Source: Chitinimonas koreensis (GTDB taxonomy: Bacteria; Pseudomonadota; Gammaproteobacteria; Burkholderiales; Chitinimonadaceae). From it: a stretch of DNA of 64,000 nucleotides. A program made the position numbers and the translations under genes. Below the pieces are notes generated by a model, which was given only the letters and a program-made list of their open reading frames with translations, had not been told where the DNA came from and made no database searches. This document shows positions 9,582 through 18,526 of this stretch, piece after piece. Position 1 is the first letter of the stretch. Each line of letters begins with the position of its first letter. Location: assembly GCF_014353015.1 (NCBI RefSeq), contig NZ_CP060704.1:2443001-2507000 (forward strand), in the 5' to 3' direction.

Positions 9582-9685
9582 GTAGGAGCGGCTTCAGTCG
9601 CGAATGGTACGAGACCTACTCGCAGGAGCGGCTTCCGCCGCCAATGACGGGGAGGGCAGCGAACACCGTTCGAGGCTGAAGCCCG
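9582..9685. repeat. REP-like element (family A, copy 2, rearranged)
   Basis: Two direct copies of the GGAGCGGCTTC arm (9582-9605 and 9621-9645) are followed by a truncated inverted arm (TTCGAGGCTGAAGCC near 9669-9683). It starts 20 bp after the argR stop and lies in the 333-bp gap before astC. The rest of that gap (9686-9894) shows no gene; it should contain the astC promoter. TAGAAT at 9858-9863 is a possible -10 box without a clear -35. Confidence 0.75.
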
Positions 9686-9894
9686 GGCCGCCGAGCCGGC
9701 CATGCTGCCATCACCGCCGGCCGAAACGCGCCGCCTGACACTGCCGCGAAAACTCGCGGCGCACTACGCTTCGTCCGGGCCGCCCGTTTCCGCCGGCGGA
9801 CACGAAACAACGAACGAACATGTCGCAAAAGCGGAATTCAGCCGCGACAGCGCCCCCTAGAATGCATGCATTGGATACGACGAAAGGACATCCC

Positions 9895-11105
9895 ATGAGC
9901 CAGACCCCAGCCGTGCCGACTTCGACCAGGTGATGGTCCCCAACTACGCGCCCGCCGACTACATCCCGGTCCGCGGCGAAGGTTCGCGCCTGTGGGACCA
10001 GGAAGGCCGCGAGTACGTCGACCTGGCCGGCGGCATCGCCGTCAGCGCGCTCGGCCATGCCCATCCCAAGCTGGTGGCCGCGCTGACCGAGCAGGCCGGC
10101 AAGCTCTGGCACCTGTCCAACACCCTGACCAACGAGCCGGCGCTGCGCCTGGCGCGCAAGCTGGTCGACGCGACCTTCGCCGAGCGGGTGTTCTTCTGCA
10201 ATTCCGGCGCCGAGGCCAACGAGGCTGCCTTCAAGCTGGCGCGCAAGTGGGCGATCGACACCGGCGGCGCCGACAAGTACGAGATCATCTCGGCCACCAA
10301 TTCCTTCCACGGCCGCAGCTTCTTCACCGTCACCGTGGGTGGCCAGCCCAAGTACTCCGACGGCTTCGGCCCGCGCCCGGGCGGCATCACCCACATCGCC
10401 TACAACGACATCGAGGCGCTGCGCGCCGCGATCTCGGACAAGACCGCCGCGGTGGTGATCGAGCCGGTGCAGGGCGAGGGCGGCGTGCTGCCGGCCAGCC
10501 GCGAATACCTCGAAGCGGCCCGCGCGCTGTGCGACCAGCACAAGGCGCTGCTGGTGTTCGACGAAGTGCAGACCGGCGTCGGCCGCTGCGGCACCTTCTT
10601 CGCCTATGAAACCTTCGGCGTGGTGCCGGACATCCTGACCTCGGCCAAGTCGCTCGGCGGCGGCTTCCCGATCGGCGCGATGCTGACCACCGCCGCGATC
10701 GCCAAGCACTTCGGCGTCGGCACCCACGGCTCGACCTACGGCGGCAACCCGCTGGCCTGCGCGGTGGCCGAGGCCGTCGTCGATACCGTCAACACGCCCG
10801 AGACGCTGGCCGGCATCCGCGCCAAGCACGACCGCCTGGTCACCCGGCTCGAATCGATCGGCCGCGAGACCGGCGCCTTCGCCCTGGTGCGCGGGCTGGG
10901 CCTGCTGGTCGGCGCGGTGCTGGCCGAGCCCTACAAGGGCCGCGCCAAGGACTTCATGGTCGCCGCGGCCAAGGAGGGCGTGATGGTGCTGCAGGCCGGC
11001 CCGGACGTGGTGCGCTTCGCGCCCAGCCTGGTCATCCCCGATGCCGACCTCGACGAGGGCCTGGCCCGCTTCGAACGCGCCGTGCGCGCCGTGGCCGGCC
11101 GCTGA
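9895..11105 (+). CDS. astC: Succinylornithine transaminase / acetylornithine aminotransferase AstC (apparent frameshift near 9912)
   Basis: PLP-dependent class III aminotransferase converting N2-succinylornithine to succinylglutamate semialdehyde, third step of the AST pathway. The ATG at 9895 follows AAAGGACAT and begins MSQTPA, but that frame stops at 9931; adding one base in the CCCCAGCC stretch near 9911-9914 restores ...ADFDQVMVPNYAP, as in the family. Corrected length is 403 aa, close to the usual 406. Seen motifs: IPVRGEGSRLWDQEGREY, FFCNSGAEANEAA, VFDEVQTGVGRCG and the PLP lysine in SAKSLGGGFPIGAM. The shift is probably a sequencing error. If real, GTG at 9930 is the best remaining start. 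Confidence 0.9.
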
Positions 11106-11128
11106 GCCCGCAAGCGAAGGAGTGTCGC

Positions 11129-12139
11129 GTGCTCGTATTCCGCCCCGTCCGCCAGTCCGATCTCCCCGGTGTCGAAGCGCTGGCGCGCGAGAGCCCGGTC
11201 GGCGTGACCACGCTGCCGGCCAGCCGCGACACGCTCTATCGCCGCATCCAGGCCTCGATCGATTCGCTGGCCGCCGACGTCAGCTTCCACGGCGAGGAGA
11301 GCTACCTGTTCGTGCTGGAAGACAGCACGAACGGGGAGCTGGTCGGCGTGTCCGGCATCGTCGCCTCGGCCGGCTTCACCGAGCCGTTCTACAACTACCG
11401 CAACGAGACCCTGGTGCATGCCTCGCCGGGGCTCGGCATCTATCACAAGGTGCATGCGCTGGCGCTGTGCCACGACCTGACCGGCAATACGCTGCTGTCG
11501 TCGTACTACATCCGTGAACCTTATCGTTTCACCGCCCAGTCCGACCTCTTGTCGCGCGGCCGCTTCCTGTTCATGGCCAACTGGCCGCGCCGCGCGTCCG
11601 ACGCGGTGGTGTCGGAGATGGTCGGCGTGACCCGGCCGGACGGCTCCTCGCCGTTCTGGGATTCGGTCGGCGCCTATTTCTTCGGCATGGAATACCGCGA
11701 GGCCGAACTGCACTGCGGCGTGCACGGCCGCAAGTTCATCGCCGAGCTGATGCCGCACCATCCCATCTACGTGCCGCTGCTGAGCGACGAGGCGCAGGCC
11801 GCCATCGGACAGGTCGGCGCCGACGCCGAGGTGCCCTACGACGTGCTGGTGCGCGAGGGCTTCGAGGCCGAGAACTACGTCGACATCTTCGACGGCGGCC
11901 CGACGCTGTACGCCCGCACCGAGCGCATCCGCACCGTGGCGCAGAGCCGGCTGGCGCGCGCCCAGCTCGGCCGCGGGCCGGGCTCGACCAGCTGGCTGGT
12001 GGCGACCACCCGGCTCGACGATTTCCGCGTCGCGGTGGTCGAGGCCGACCTGGCCGGCGACGCCATCGCACTGCCGGCCGAGGCGCTCGCCGCGCTGGCG
12101 ATCGAAGAAGGGGCGGCCGTGCGGGTCGCTCCGCTGTAG
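11129..12139 (+). CDS. aruF: Arginine N-succinyltransferase alpha subunit
   Basis: Transfers succinyl from succinyl-CoA to the alpha-amino group of arginine, entry step of the AST pathway. 336 aa, GTG start at 11129 with AAGGAG nine bases before. Family motifs: RPVRQSDLPGVEALAR, GVTTLPAS, YNYRNETLVHAS, HDLTGNTLLSSYYI, GRKFIAELMPHHPIYV, VDIFDGGPTLYA. Organisms such as Pseudomonas carry two paralogous subunits (AruF and AruG) instead of the single E. coli AstA, and the same is true here. Located 23 bp after astC and 9 bp before aruG. Confidence 0.94.
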   Translation: MLVFRPVRQSDLPGVEALARESPVGVTTLPASRDTLYRRIQASIDSLAADVSFHGEESYLFVLEDSTNGELVGVSGIVASAGFTEPFYNYRNETLVHASPGLGIYHKVHALALCHDLTGNTLLSSYYIREPYRFTAQSDLLSRGRFLFMANWPRRASDAVVSEMVGVTRPDGSSPFWDSVGAYFFGMEYREAELHCGVHGRKFIAELMPHHPIYVPLLSDEAQAAIGQVGADAEVPYDVLVREGFEAENYVDIFDGGPTLYARTERIRTVAQSRLARAQLGRGPGSTSWLVATTRLDDFRVAVVEADLAGDAIALPAEALAALAIEEGAAVRVAPL

Positions 12140-12148
12140 GAGACACCC

Positions 12149-13192
12149 ATGCGCGTTCGCAGCATCCGTCGCGACGATCTCGAAGCCCTGCTGGCGCTGG
12201 CGCGCAGCACCGGCGTCGGCGTCACCACCCTGCCGGCCAACGAGGAGCGGCTGGGCCGCCGTATCGAGGCTTCGCTGGCCTCGCAGGCGGCGGAACCGTC
12301 GCCCGATGCGTCGAGCTTCGTGTTCGTGCTCGAGGACGACACGGCCGGCTCGGCCGAGGGCGGCGCCGTGGTCGGCATCTGCGGCCTCGAAGGCGCGGTC
12401 GGCGGCGACGAGCCCTGGTACAACTATCGCGTCGGCCTCAGCGTGCACGCCTCGCGCGAGCTCGGCGTCTACCGCAAGCTCGAGACGCTGTTCCTGACCA
12501 ACGACCTGACCGGCTCGGCCGAGCTGTGCTCGCTGTTCCTGCACCCGGACTGGCGCCGCAACAGCAACGGCAGCCTGTTGTCCAAGTCGCGCTTCCTGTT
12601 CCTGGCCGAATTCCCCGAGCGCTTCAATTCTCGGGTGATCGCCGAGATGCGCGGCGTATCCGACGCCGGCGGCCGCTCGCCGTTCTGGGAGAGCCTGGGC
12701 CGGCACTTCTTCAAGATCGACTTCTCCGAGGCCGACTACCTGACCGGCCTGGGTCAGAAGTCCTTCATCGCCGAGCTGATGCCGCGGCAGCCGGTCTATA
12801 CCGCCTTCCTCAGCGAGGAGGCCCGGGCGGTGATCAGCCAGGTGCACGAGGCGACCCGTCCGGCGCGGGCGATGCTCGAGAGCGAGGGTTTCCGCTACAA
12901 CGGCGCGGTCGACATCTTCGACGCCGGCCCGACCCTCGAATGCGAGCTCGGCCAGATCCGGGCGGTGCGCGACAGCCAGGTGCTGACCGCCAAGCCCGAG
13001 GACGAGACCAGCGGCCGCATGTGGATGGTGGCCAACCGCCGTCTCGACGATTTCCGCGTCTGCCTGGCGCAGACCGAACCGACGCCGATGGGCCTGCCGC
13101 TGACGCGCGAAGTGATCGCGCGGCTGGGCATCGAGCCGGGCGACAGCGTGCGCGCGGTGCCGCTGTCGAGCAGGACTGCTGGCGCAGCGTGA
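12149..13192 (+). CDS. aruG: Arginine N-succinyltransferase beta subunit
   Basis: Partner of AruF in the heteromeric arginine succinyltransferase, 347 aa, ATG at 12149 preceded by TAGGAGA. It shares the acyltransferase core with AruF: VRSIRRDDLEALLALAR, GVTTLPANEERL, LTGSAELCSLFLHP, FIAELMPRQPVY, VDIFDAGPTLEC, RRLDDFRVC. The TGA stop at 13190-13192 is the first triplet of the TGAGGNG heptamer edge of a composite repeat, so the element either inserted at the stop or provides it. Confidence 0.94.
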   Translation: MRVRSIRRDDLEALLALARSTGVGVTTLPANEERLGRRIEASLASQAAEPSPDASSFVFVLEDDTAGSAEGGAVVGICGLEGAVGGDEPWYNYRVGLSVHASRELGVYRKLETLFLTNDLTGSAELCSLFLHPDWRRNSNGSLLSKSRFLFLAEFPERFNSRVIAEMRGVSDAGGRSPFWESLGRHFFKIDFSEADYLTGLGQKSFIAELMPRQPVYTAFLSEEARAVISQVHEATRPARAMLESEGFRYNGAVDIFDAGPTLECELGQIRAVRDSQVLTAKPEDETSGRMWMVANRRLDDFRVCLAQTEPTPMGLPLTREVIARLGIEPGDSVRAVPLSSRTAGAA

Positions 13193-13382
13193 GGAGTAAG
13201 GGGTGAGGGGTGAGGTGTAAACCCCATCCCCACCCCAACCCTCCCCTTCAAGGGGAGGGAGCAGGTCGCGACTGGTTGAACGATCGCGAGCGGTGGAGCG
13301 GGCGCTGCACCGCTCCTCCCCCTTCAAGGGGAGGCCGGGAGGGGATGGGGTCAACACCTCACCCCTCACGCCTCACCCCTCA
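13190..13382. repeat. Composite inverted repeat with heptamer edges (family C, copy 1)
   Basis: 193-bp element between aruG and astD. Each end carries four heptamers of the form T(G/A)AGGNG pointing inward, the fourth always TGAGGTG, then TNNACCCCATCCCC-like sequence, then GGGGAGGGAG / CTCCTCCCCCTTCAAGGGG arms. Copy 2 (14880-15070) has the same plan and nearly the same length. The left edge starts in the aruG TGA stop. Heptamers are out of phase with codons, so TGA/TAA occurs in all three frames within each edge. Confidence 0.85.
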
Positions 13383-13418
13383 CCGATTCCACTTTTCACA
13401 GCATTTGGACGGACAACC

Positions 13419-14882
13419 ATGCCCCACCATTTCATCGCCGGCCAATGGCAGCCCGGCCAGGGCGAAGCCTTCGAATCGCGCAATCCGGTCAGCCAGGCCG
13501 CGGTCTGGCAGGGCCAGGCGGCCGACGCCGCCCAGGTCGACGCCGCGGTGCAGGCCGCGCGCGGCGCCTTCAGGGCCTGGCGCGCGCTCGGCTTCGCCGG
13601 CCGCGAAGCCATCGTGCGCCGCTTCGCCGAGCTGCTCGGCGAGCACAAGGCCGCGCTGGCCGACGCGATCGGCATCGAGACCGGCAAGCCGCGCTGGGAG
13701 GCCCTGACCGAGGTGCAGACCATGATCGGCAAGGTCGACATCTCGGTGAAGAGCTACCACGAGCGTACCGGCGAGAAGGCAAGCGCCATGGGCGACGCCC
13801 AGGCGGTGCTGCGCCACCGGCCGCACGGCGTGGTGGCGGTGTTCGGCCCCTACAACTTCCCCGGCCACCTGCCCAACGGCCATATCGTGCCGGCGCTGCT
13901 GGCCGGCAACACGGTGGTGTTCAAGCCGTCCGAACTGACGCCGATGGTGGCGCACAAGACGGTCGAGCTGTGGCAGCAGGCCGGCCTGCCGGCCGGCGTG
14001 CTCAACCTCCTGCAGGGCGCGCGCGCGACCGGCATCGCGCTGGCCGGCCACGCCGGCCTCGACGGATTGTTCTTCACCGGCTCGTCGGGCACCGGCGAGG
14101 CGCTGCACAAGCAGTTCTCCGGCCATCCGGACAAGATCCTGGCGCTCGAGATGGGCGGCAACAACCCGCTGATCGTGCAGGACGTCGCCAACGTCGATGC
14201 CGCGGTGTTCCAGACCATCCAGTCGGCCTTCATCTCGGCCGGCCAGCGCTGCACCTGCGCGCGCCGGCTGCTGGTGCCGCGCGGTGCGGCGGGCGACGCC
14301 TTCCTGGCGCGGCTGGTCGAGGTGGCGGCGCAACTGCGCGTCGGCCGCTGGGACGACGCCGAGGCGCCGTTCATGGGCGCGGTGATCTCGCTGGCCGCGG
14401 CCCACCGGCTGCTGGTGTCGCAGGCCGACCTGATCGGCAAGGGCGCGGTCCCGCTGCTCGAGATGCGCCGGCTCGAAGCCGACACCGCGCTGCTGACGCC
14501 GGGCATCCTCGACGTCAGCGCGGTCGCCAACCTGGCCGACGAGGAAGACTTCGGCCCGCTGCTCAAGGTGCAGCGCTACGACGATTTCGAGCAGGCGATC
14601 GAGCTGGCCAACGCCACGCGTTATGGCCTGGCGGCCGGCCTGATCTCGGATAGCCGTGCGCTGTACGAGCAGTTCTGGCAGGAATCGCGCGCCGGCATCG
14701 TCAACTGGAACAAGCAGCTGACCGGCGCCTCGAGCGCCGCACCGTTCGGCGGCGTCGGCGCCAGCGGCAACCACCGTGCCAGCGCCTACTATGCTGCGGA
14801 TTACTGCAGCTACCCGGTGGCCGGGCTGGAGACGCCCGATCTGACGCTGCCGGCTGCGTTGCCGGCGGGAATGAAGATGTGA
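13419..14882 (+). CDS. astD: N-succinylglutamate 5-semialdehyde dehydrogenase
   Basis: NAD-dependent aldehyde dehydrogenase oxidising succinylglutamate semialdehyde to succinylglutamate, fourth AST step. 487 aa from ATG 13419 (MPHHFIAGQW), the normal size; earlier in-frame codons lie in the repeat and are rejected. General base E244 is in LALEMGGNNP and nucleophile C278 in SAGQRCTCARR; the Rossmann motif FTGSSGTGEALH starts at 219. The TGA stop at 14880 opens the second heptamer-edged repeat. Between aruG and astB in one catabolic operon. Confidence 0.95.
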   Translation: MPHHFIAGQWQPGQGEAFESRNPVSQAAVWQGQAADAAQVDAAVQAARGAFRAWRALGFAGREAIVRRFAELLGEHKAALADAIGIETGKPRWEALTEVQTMIGKVDISVKSYHERTGEKASAMGDAQAVLRHRPHGVVAVFGPYNFPGHLPNGHIVPALLAGNTVVFKPSELTPMVAHKTVELWQQAGLPAGVLNLLQGARATGIALAGHAGLDGLFFTGSSGTGEALHKQFSGHPDKILALEMGGNNPLIVQDVANVDAAVFQTIQSAFISAGQRCTCARRLLVPRGAAGDAFLARLVEVAAQLRVGRWDDAEAPFMGAVISLAAAHRLLVSQADLIGKGAVPLLEMRRLEADTALLTPGILDVSAVANLADEEDFGPLLKVQRYDDFEQAIELANATRYGLAAGLISDSRALYEQFWQESRAGIVNWNKQLTGASSAAPFGGVGASGNHRASAYYAADYCSYPVAGLETPDLTLPAALPAGMKM

Positions 14883-15070
14883 GGGGAGAGGGGTTAGGGT
14901 GAGGTGTCACCCCATCCCCACCCCAGCCCTCCCCTTGAAGGGGAGGGAGCAGGACAGCGTCGCCGGAGAGGGCTCCGCCCTTGGAGATCGACGCGACTAC
15001 TCCTCCCCCTTCAAGGGGGAGGTCGGGAGGGGGATGGGGTTACACCTCACGCCTCACTCCTAACGCCTCA
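14880..15070. repeat. Composite inverted repeat with heptamer edges (family C, copy 2)
   Basis: 191-bp element between astD and astB with the same architecture as 13190-13382: four inward heptamers per end (T(G/T)AGGNG, the innermost TGAGGTG), then ACCCCATCCCC, then CCCTCCCC / GGGGAGGG arms. The left edge starts with the astD stop TGA. The core between the arms differs from copy 1, so edges are better conserved than the middle. Confidence 0.85.
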
Positions 15071-15094
15071 CCCAATTACCTACGGAGCAGCTCC

Positions 15095-16441
15095 ATGGCA
15101 GCTTACGAAGCCAATTTCGACGGCCTGGTCGGCCCGACCCACAACTACGCCGGCCTGAGCTTCGGCAACGTCGCCTCGACCGGCAACCAGAACGCCGTCG
15201 CCAGCCCGCGCCAGGCCGCCCGCCAGGGCCTGGCCAAGATGAAGGCGCTGCACGACGCCGGTTTCAAGCAGGGCGTGCTGGCGCCGCACGAGCGGCCCAG
15301 CGTGGCCAGCCTGCGGCTGCTGGGCTTCGCCGGCAGCGACGCCGAGGTGATCGCCCGCGCCGCCAAGGAAGCGCCGGCCATCCTGGCCGCCTGCTGCTCG
15401 GCCTCGACCATGTGGACCGCCAACGCCGCCACCGTCAGCCCCGGCGCCGATACCGCCGACGGCCGCGTGCATTTCACGCCGGCCAACCTCAACAACAAGT
15501 TCCACCGCTCGATCGAACACCCGACCACCGGCCGCATCCTCAAGGCCATGTTCGCCGACGAGTCGCGCTTCGCCCACCATCCGGCGCTGCCGGCGCAGAT
15601 GCACTTCGGCGACGAGGGCGCGGCCAACCACACCCGCTTCTGCCACGAGTACGACCAGCCCGGCGTCGAGTTCTTCGTGTTCGGCCAGGCCGCCTTCGAC
15701 CACCGCTACCCCAAGCCGGCCCGCTTCCCGGCGCGCCAGACGCTGGAGGCGAGCCAGGCCATCGCCCGGCTGCACGGCCTCAAGGACAGCCAGGTGGTCT
15801 ACGCCCAGCAGGACCCGGACACCATCGACCTCGGCGTGTTCCACAACGACGTGATCTCGGTCGGCAACCGCAACGTGCTGTTCCACCATCAGAAATCCTT
15901 CCTGCAGCAGGCCGAGGTGCTGGCCGAGCTCGACCGCAAGCTGGCCGCGCTCGGCGGCCACTTCGTCGCGATCGAGGTGCCCGAGGCCGAGGTCTCGGTC
16001 GAGGAGGCGGTGAAGTCCTACCTGTTCAACAGCCAGCTGCTCAGCAAGTCCGACGGCAAGCTGATCATCGTGGTGCCGGAAGAGTCGCGGAACATCCCGC
16101 GCGTCTGGACCTACCTCGACAAGCTGGTCAACAGCGGCGGCCCGATCGACGAAGTGCGGGTGTTCGACCTCAAGCAGTCGATGCAGAACGGCGGCGGCCC
16201 GGCCTGCCTGCGGCTGCGGGTGGCGCTGTCGGACGCCGAGCTGGCCGCGGTCAACCCGGCGGTGCTGATGAGCGACGCGCTGTTCGCCACGCTCAACGGC
16301 TGGGTCGACAAGCATTACCGCGACCGGCTGACCGGCGAGGACCTGGCCGATCCGCAGCTGCTGGTCGAGTGCCGTACCGCGCTGGACGAGCTGACGCAGA
16401 TCCTGAAGCTGGGTTCGGTCTACCCCTTCCAGCTCGCCTGA
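15095..16441 (+). CDS. astB: N-succinylarginine dihydrolase
   Basis: Hydrolyses succinylarginine to succinylornithine, two ammonia and CO2, second AST step. 448 aa, ATG at 15095 with ACGGAGCAG before it, matching the usual 445-450 aa. Guanidine-modifying fold: EANFDGLVGPTHNYAGLS at the N-terminus, NAATVSPG, catalytic His in the LGVFHNDVISVGN segment, and the nucleophilic Cys, C371, in NGGGPACLRLRV. It follows astD after a composite repeat and is followed by a REP element. Confidence 0.95.
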   Translation: MAAYEANFDGLVGPTHNYAGLSFGNVASTGNQNAVASPRQAARQGLAKMKALHDAGFKQGVLAPHERPSVASLRLLGFAGSDAEVIARAAKEAPAILAACCSASTMWTANAATVSPGADTADGRVHFTPANLNNKFHRSIEHPTTGRILKAMFADESRFAHHPALPAQMHFGDEGAANHTRFCHEYDQPGVEFFVFGQAAFDHRYPKPARFPARQTLEASQAIARLHGLKDSQVVYAQQDPDTIDLGVFHNDVISVGNRNVLFHHQKSFLQQAEVLAELDRKLAALGGHFVAIEVPEAEVSVEEAVKSYLFNSQLLSKSDGKLIIVVPEESRNIPRVWTYLDKLVNSGGPIDEVRVFDLKQSMQNGGGPACLRLRVALSDAELAAVNPAVLMSDALFATLNGWVDKHYRDRLTGEDLADPQLLVECRTALDELTQILKLGSVYPFQLA

Positions 16442-16457
16442 GCGGTCGGGGCGTCCG

Positions 16458-16526
16458 GTAGGAGCGGCTTCAGCCGCGAATGGCTACAGCGAACGCTGAC
16501 CGATTCGAGGCTGAAGCCGCTCCTAC
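16458..16526. repeat. REP-like inverted repeat (family A, copy 3)
   Basis: Best-formed copy: GTAGGAGCGGCTTCAGCC and GGCTGAAGCCGCTCCTAC, 18 bp each and fully complementary, around a 33-bp loop. It begins 17 bp after the astB stop. Same arms as 1584-1653 and 9582-9685. Confidence 0.9.
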
Positions 16527-16601
16527 GGGGCGCACGAACTCACGGGGCTGCATTTCTGCGCGATCATGTCGTCCCATCCGCACAATCCCGACGAACACAC
16601 C

Positions 16602-17069
16602 ATGCACATCTGGGTCGACGCCGACGCCTGCCCGCGCGTCATCAAGGACATGCTGTTCCGCGCCGCCGAGCGCACCGGCGTGGCGCTGACGCTGGTGGCC
16701 AACCAGTTGCTGGCGGTGCCGCCGTCGCCGCATATCCGCGCCATCCAGGTGCCGGGCGGCTTCGACGTGGCCGACCACTACATCGTGGAGCAGGTGGCGG
16801 CCGGCGACCTGGTGGTCACCGCCGACATCCCGCTGGCGGCACGCGTGGTCGAGAAGGGCGCCCGCGCGCTCGATCCGCGCGGCGAGCTGCATACGGCGGC
16901 TACCATCCGCGAACGGCTGTCGATGCGCGATTTCATGGAAGAACTGCGCTCCAGCGGCGTCGAGACCGGCGGCCCGGCCGCCTTCGGCCAGGCCGAACGG
17001 CAGGCCTTCGCGCGCCAGCTCGACCGGCTGCTGGCCGCGCTTCCCAGGACGCGGCCAACGCCGCAGTGA
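16602..17069 (+). CDS. YaiI/YqxD family protein (UPF0178, DUF188)
   Basis: 155 aa from ATG 16602 (MHIWVDADACPRVIKD), which matches family N-termini; an upstream in-frame ATG at 16566 would add 12 residues. The family has a PIN-like fold with acidic residues: D6, D8 and the later VTADIPLA. Function is unknown, though nuclease-like activity is suspected for the fold. It lies inside the arginine catabolic operon, 160 bp after astB and 7 bp before astE, so it is co-transcribed; a link to arginine use is not evident. Confidence 0.9.
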   Translation: MHIWVDADACPRVIKDMLFRAAERTGVALTLVANQLLAVPPSPHIRAIQVPGGFDVADHYIVEQVAAGDLVVTADIPLAARVVEKGARALDPRGELHTAATIRERLSMRDFMEELRSSGVETGGPAAFGQAERQAFARQLDRLLAALPRTRPTPQ

Positions 17070-17076
17070 GACGACG

Positions 17077-18066
17077 ATGCAGAACTACCTCGAACATTTG
17101 CTGGCCGACCTCGGCGGCGACGATCCCTGGCCGCGGGCGCTGGCCGACGGCAGCCGCGTCACGGTGCACGGCGAAGGCCTGATCGCGATCGAACCGGTCG
17201 AGCCGGCCTTCGACCTGTTCATTTCCAGCGGCATCCACGGCAACGAGACGGCGCCGATCGAGCTGGCCGCGCACTTGCTGCAGGACGTGCTCGAAGGGCG
17301 CCTGCGGGCCGGCGCGCGGCTGCTGTTCGGCTTCGGCAACCCGGCCGCGATCCGCAGCAATGCGCGCTATCACGACGACGATCTCAACCGCCTGTTCGGC
17401 AAGCCGGCCGAGCAGACCGGCGACGGCCCGGCCGCCCGCCGCGCGCGCCAGCTCGAAGCGGCGGCCGTCGCCTTCTTCGCCGCGGCCGGCGAGCGCTGGA
17501 AGCTGCACTACGATCTGCACACCGCGATCCGCGGCTCGAAGATCGAGCAGTTCGCCATCTACCCGTTTCCGCACGAGGCCGGCTTCGACGCCGGCGAGAT
17601 CGGCCGGCTGGCCGCCTGCGGAATCAGCGCGGTGCTGCTGCAATCGAAGCCGTCGCCGACCTTCTCCTACTTCACCCGTCGCCATTGCGGCGCCCACGGT
17701 TTCACGCTCGAGCTGGGCAAGGCGCGGCCGTTCGGCCACAACGCCGAGGTCAAGCTCGACCTGCTCGAAGCCGAGCTGCGCCGGCTGATCGCCGGCGAGC
17801 GGCTGGATCACGCCGGCCGTGCGGGCGATGCGACGCTGTTCCGGGTCGCGCGCGAGGTGATCAAGCACAGCGATGCCTTCGTGCTGAACCTGGACGACGC
17901 GGTGGAGAATTTCACCGAACTGGCGCAGGGCTATGTGCTGGCCGAGGATGGCGAGCAGCGCTTCGTAGTGGAGGAGCAGGGGGCGCGCATCGTGTTCCCC
18001 AATGCCAAGGTGAAGAACGGGCTGCGGGCGGGGCTGGTGGTTGTGCCGACGGATGGAAAGGGCTAA
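17077..18066 (+). CDS. astE: Succinylglutamate desuccinylase
   Basis: Final AST step, hydrolysing succinylglutamate to succinate and glutamate. 329 aa, ATG at 17077, seven bases after the preceding stop. Zinc ligands H54 and E57 in GIHGNETAP and H148 in HYDLHTAIRGSK; catalytic Glu E212 in FTLELGKARPFG. The C-terminal 80 residues carry the family's beta-barrel with NAKVKNGLRAGLVVVP. Distinct from the aotO paralogue at 6567. Last gene of the operon. Confidence 0.95.
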   Translation: MQNYLEHLLADLGGDDPWPRALADGSRVTVHGEGLIAIEPVEPAFDLFISSGIHGNETAPIELAAHLLQDVLEGRLRAGARLLFGFGNPAAIRSNARYHDDDLNRLFGKPAEQTGDGPAARRARQLEAAAVAFFAAAGERWKLHYDLHTAIRGSKIEQFAIYPFPHEAGFDAGEIGRLAACGISAVLLQSKPSPTFSYFTRRHCGAHGFTLELGKARPFGHNAEVKLDLLEAELRRLIAGERLDHAGRAGDATLFRVAREVIKHSDAFVLNLDDAVENFTELAQGYVLAEDGEQRFVVEEQGARIVFPNAKVKNGLRAGLVVVPTDGKG

Positions 18067-18150
18067 GTCCCAAAGGAAGCGGGTGACGGATGTCGGAAGG
18101 GCGGCGAAGGACGCCGGGAGGGAAATTCGCTCGTCATGAGGCACTGAACT

Positions 18151-18436
18151 GCCCTCTCCCGCCGGGAGCGGGCTGGGTGAGGGAGCGACGGTTCAGGTCG
18201 AATACGGCTGTTGTAGGCTGCGCTGCCGATTAAGCCCCCTCCCGCCGCGCGGGAGAGGCACCCGTTTCTGCACGGCAGAAACGGGGAGGGGTGAGGGCGG
18301 GTTCTACGAAGACCAGCCCTCATCCGGCCCTCCGGGCCATCTTCTCCCGCGCGCGGGAGAAGGGAGCGGGCGCTCGGCCGGTGGCTCATGTTCGACGGGC
18401 GCTCCCTCACCCTAGCCCTCTCCCGGCGGGAGAGGG
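18151..18436. repeat. Nested inverted repeat of the CCCTCTCCCG type (family D)
   Basis: Outer arms GCCCTCTCCCGCCGGGAGCG... (18151-18187) and ...CGGCGGGAGAGGG (18400-18436) face each other. Inside are further GC-rich palindromes (around 18236-18264, 18280-18300 and 18320-18365), including an imperfect TTCTCCCGCGCGCGGGAGAA. Such mosaics are common intergenic repeats in GC-rich proteobacteria. The flanks 18067-18150 and 18437-18526 hold no gene. Confidence 0.75.
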
Positions 18437-18526
18437 ACGGCAGCGCGGGCTGGCGAGCCTGCGGTTTGATTGCACGACGTGAATCAGCGCTTGCGTTCGG
18501 TGAGCAACCAACTTCCATACTGAGAA

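Noticed and set aside
10931..13369. 812-codon open frame on the minus strand
   Set aside because: Antisense to astC, aruF and aruG, which are clear family members; the frame is a third-position GC artefact.
13190..15070. Possible transposable element ends
   Set aside because: No transposase, no target-site duplication visible, and elements are under 200 bp. Kept as intergenic repeats only.
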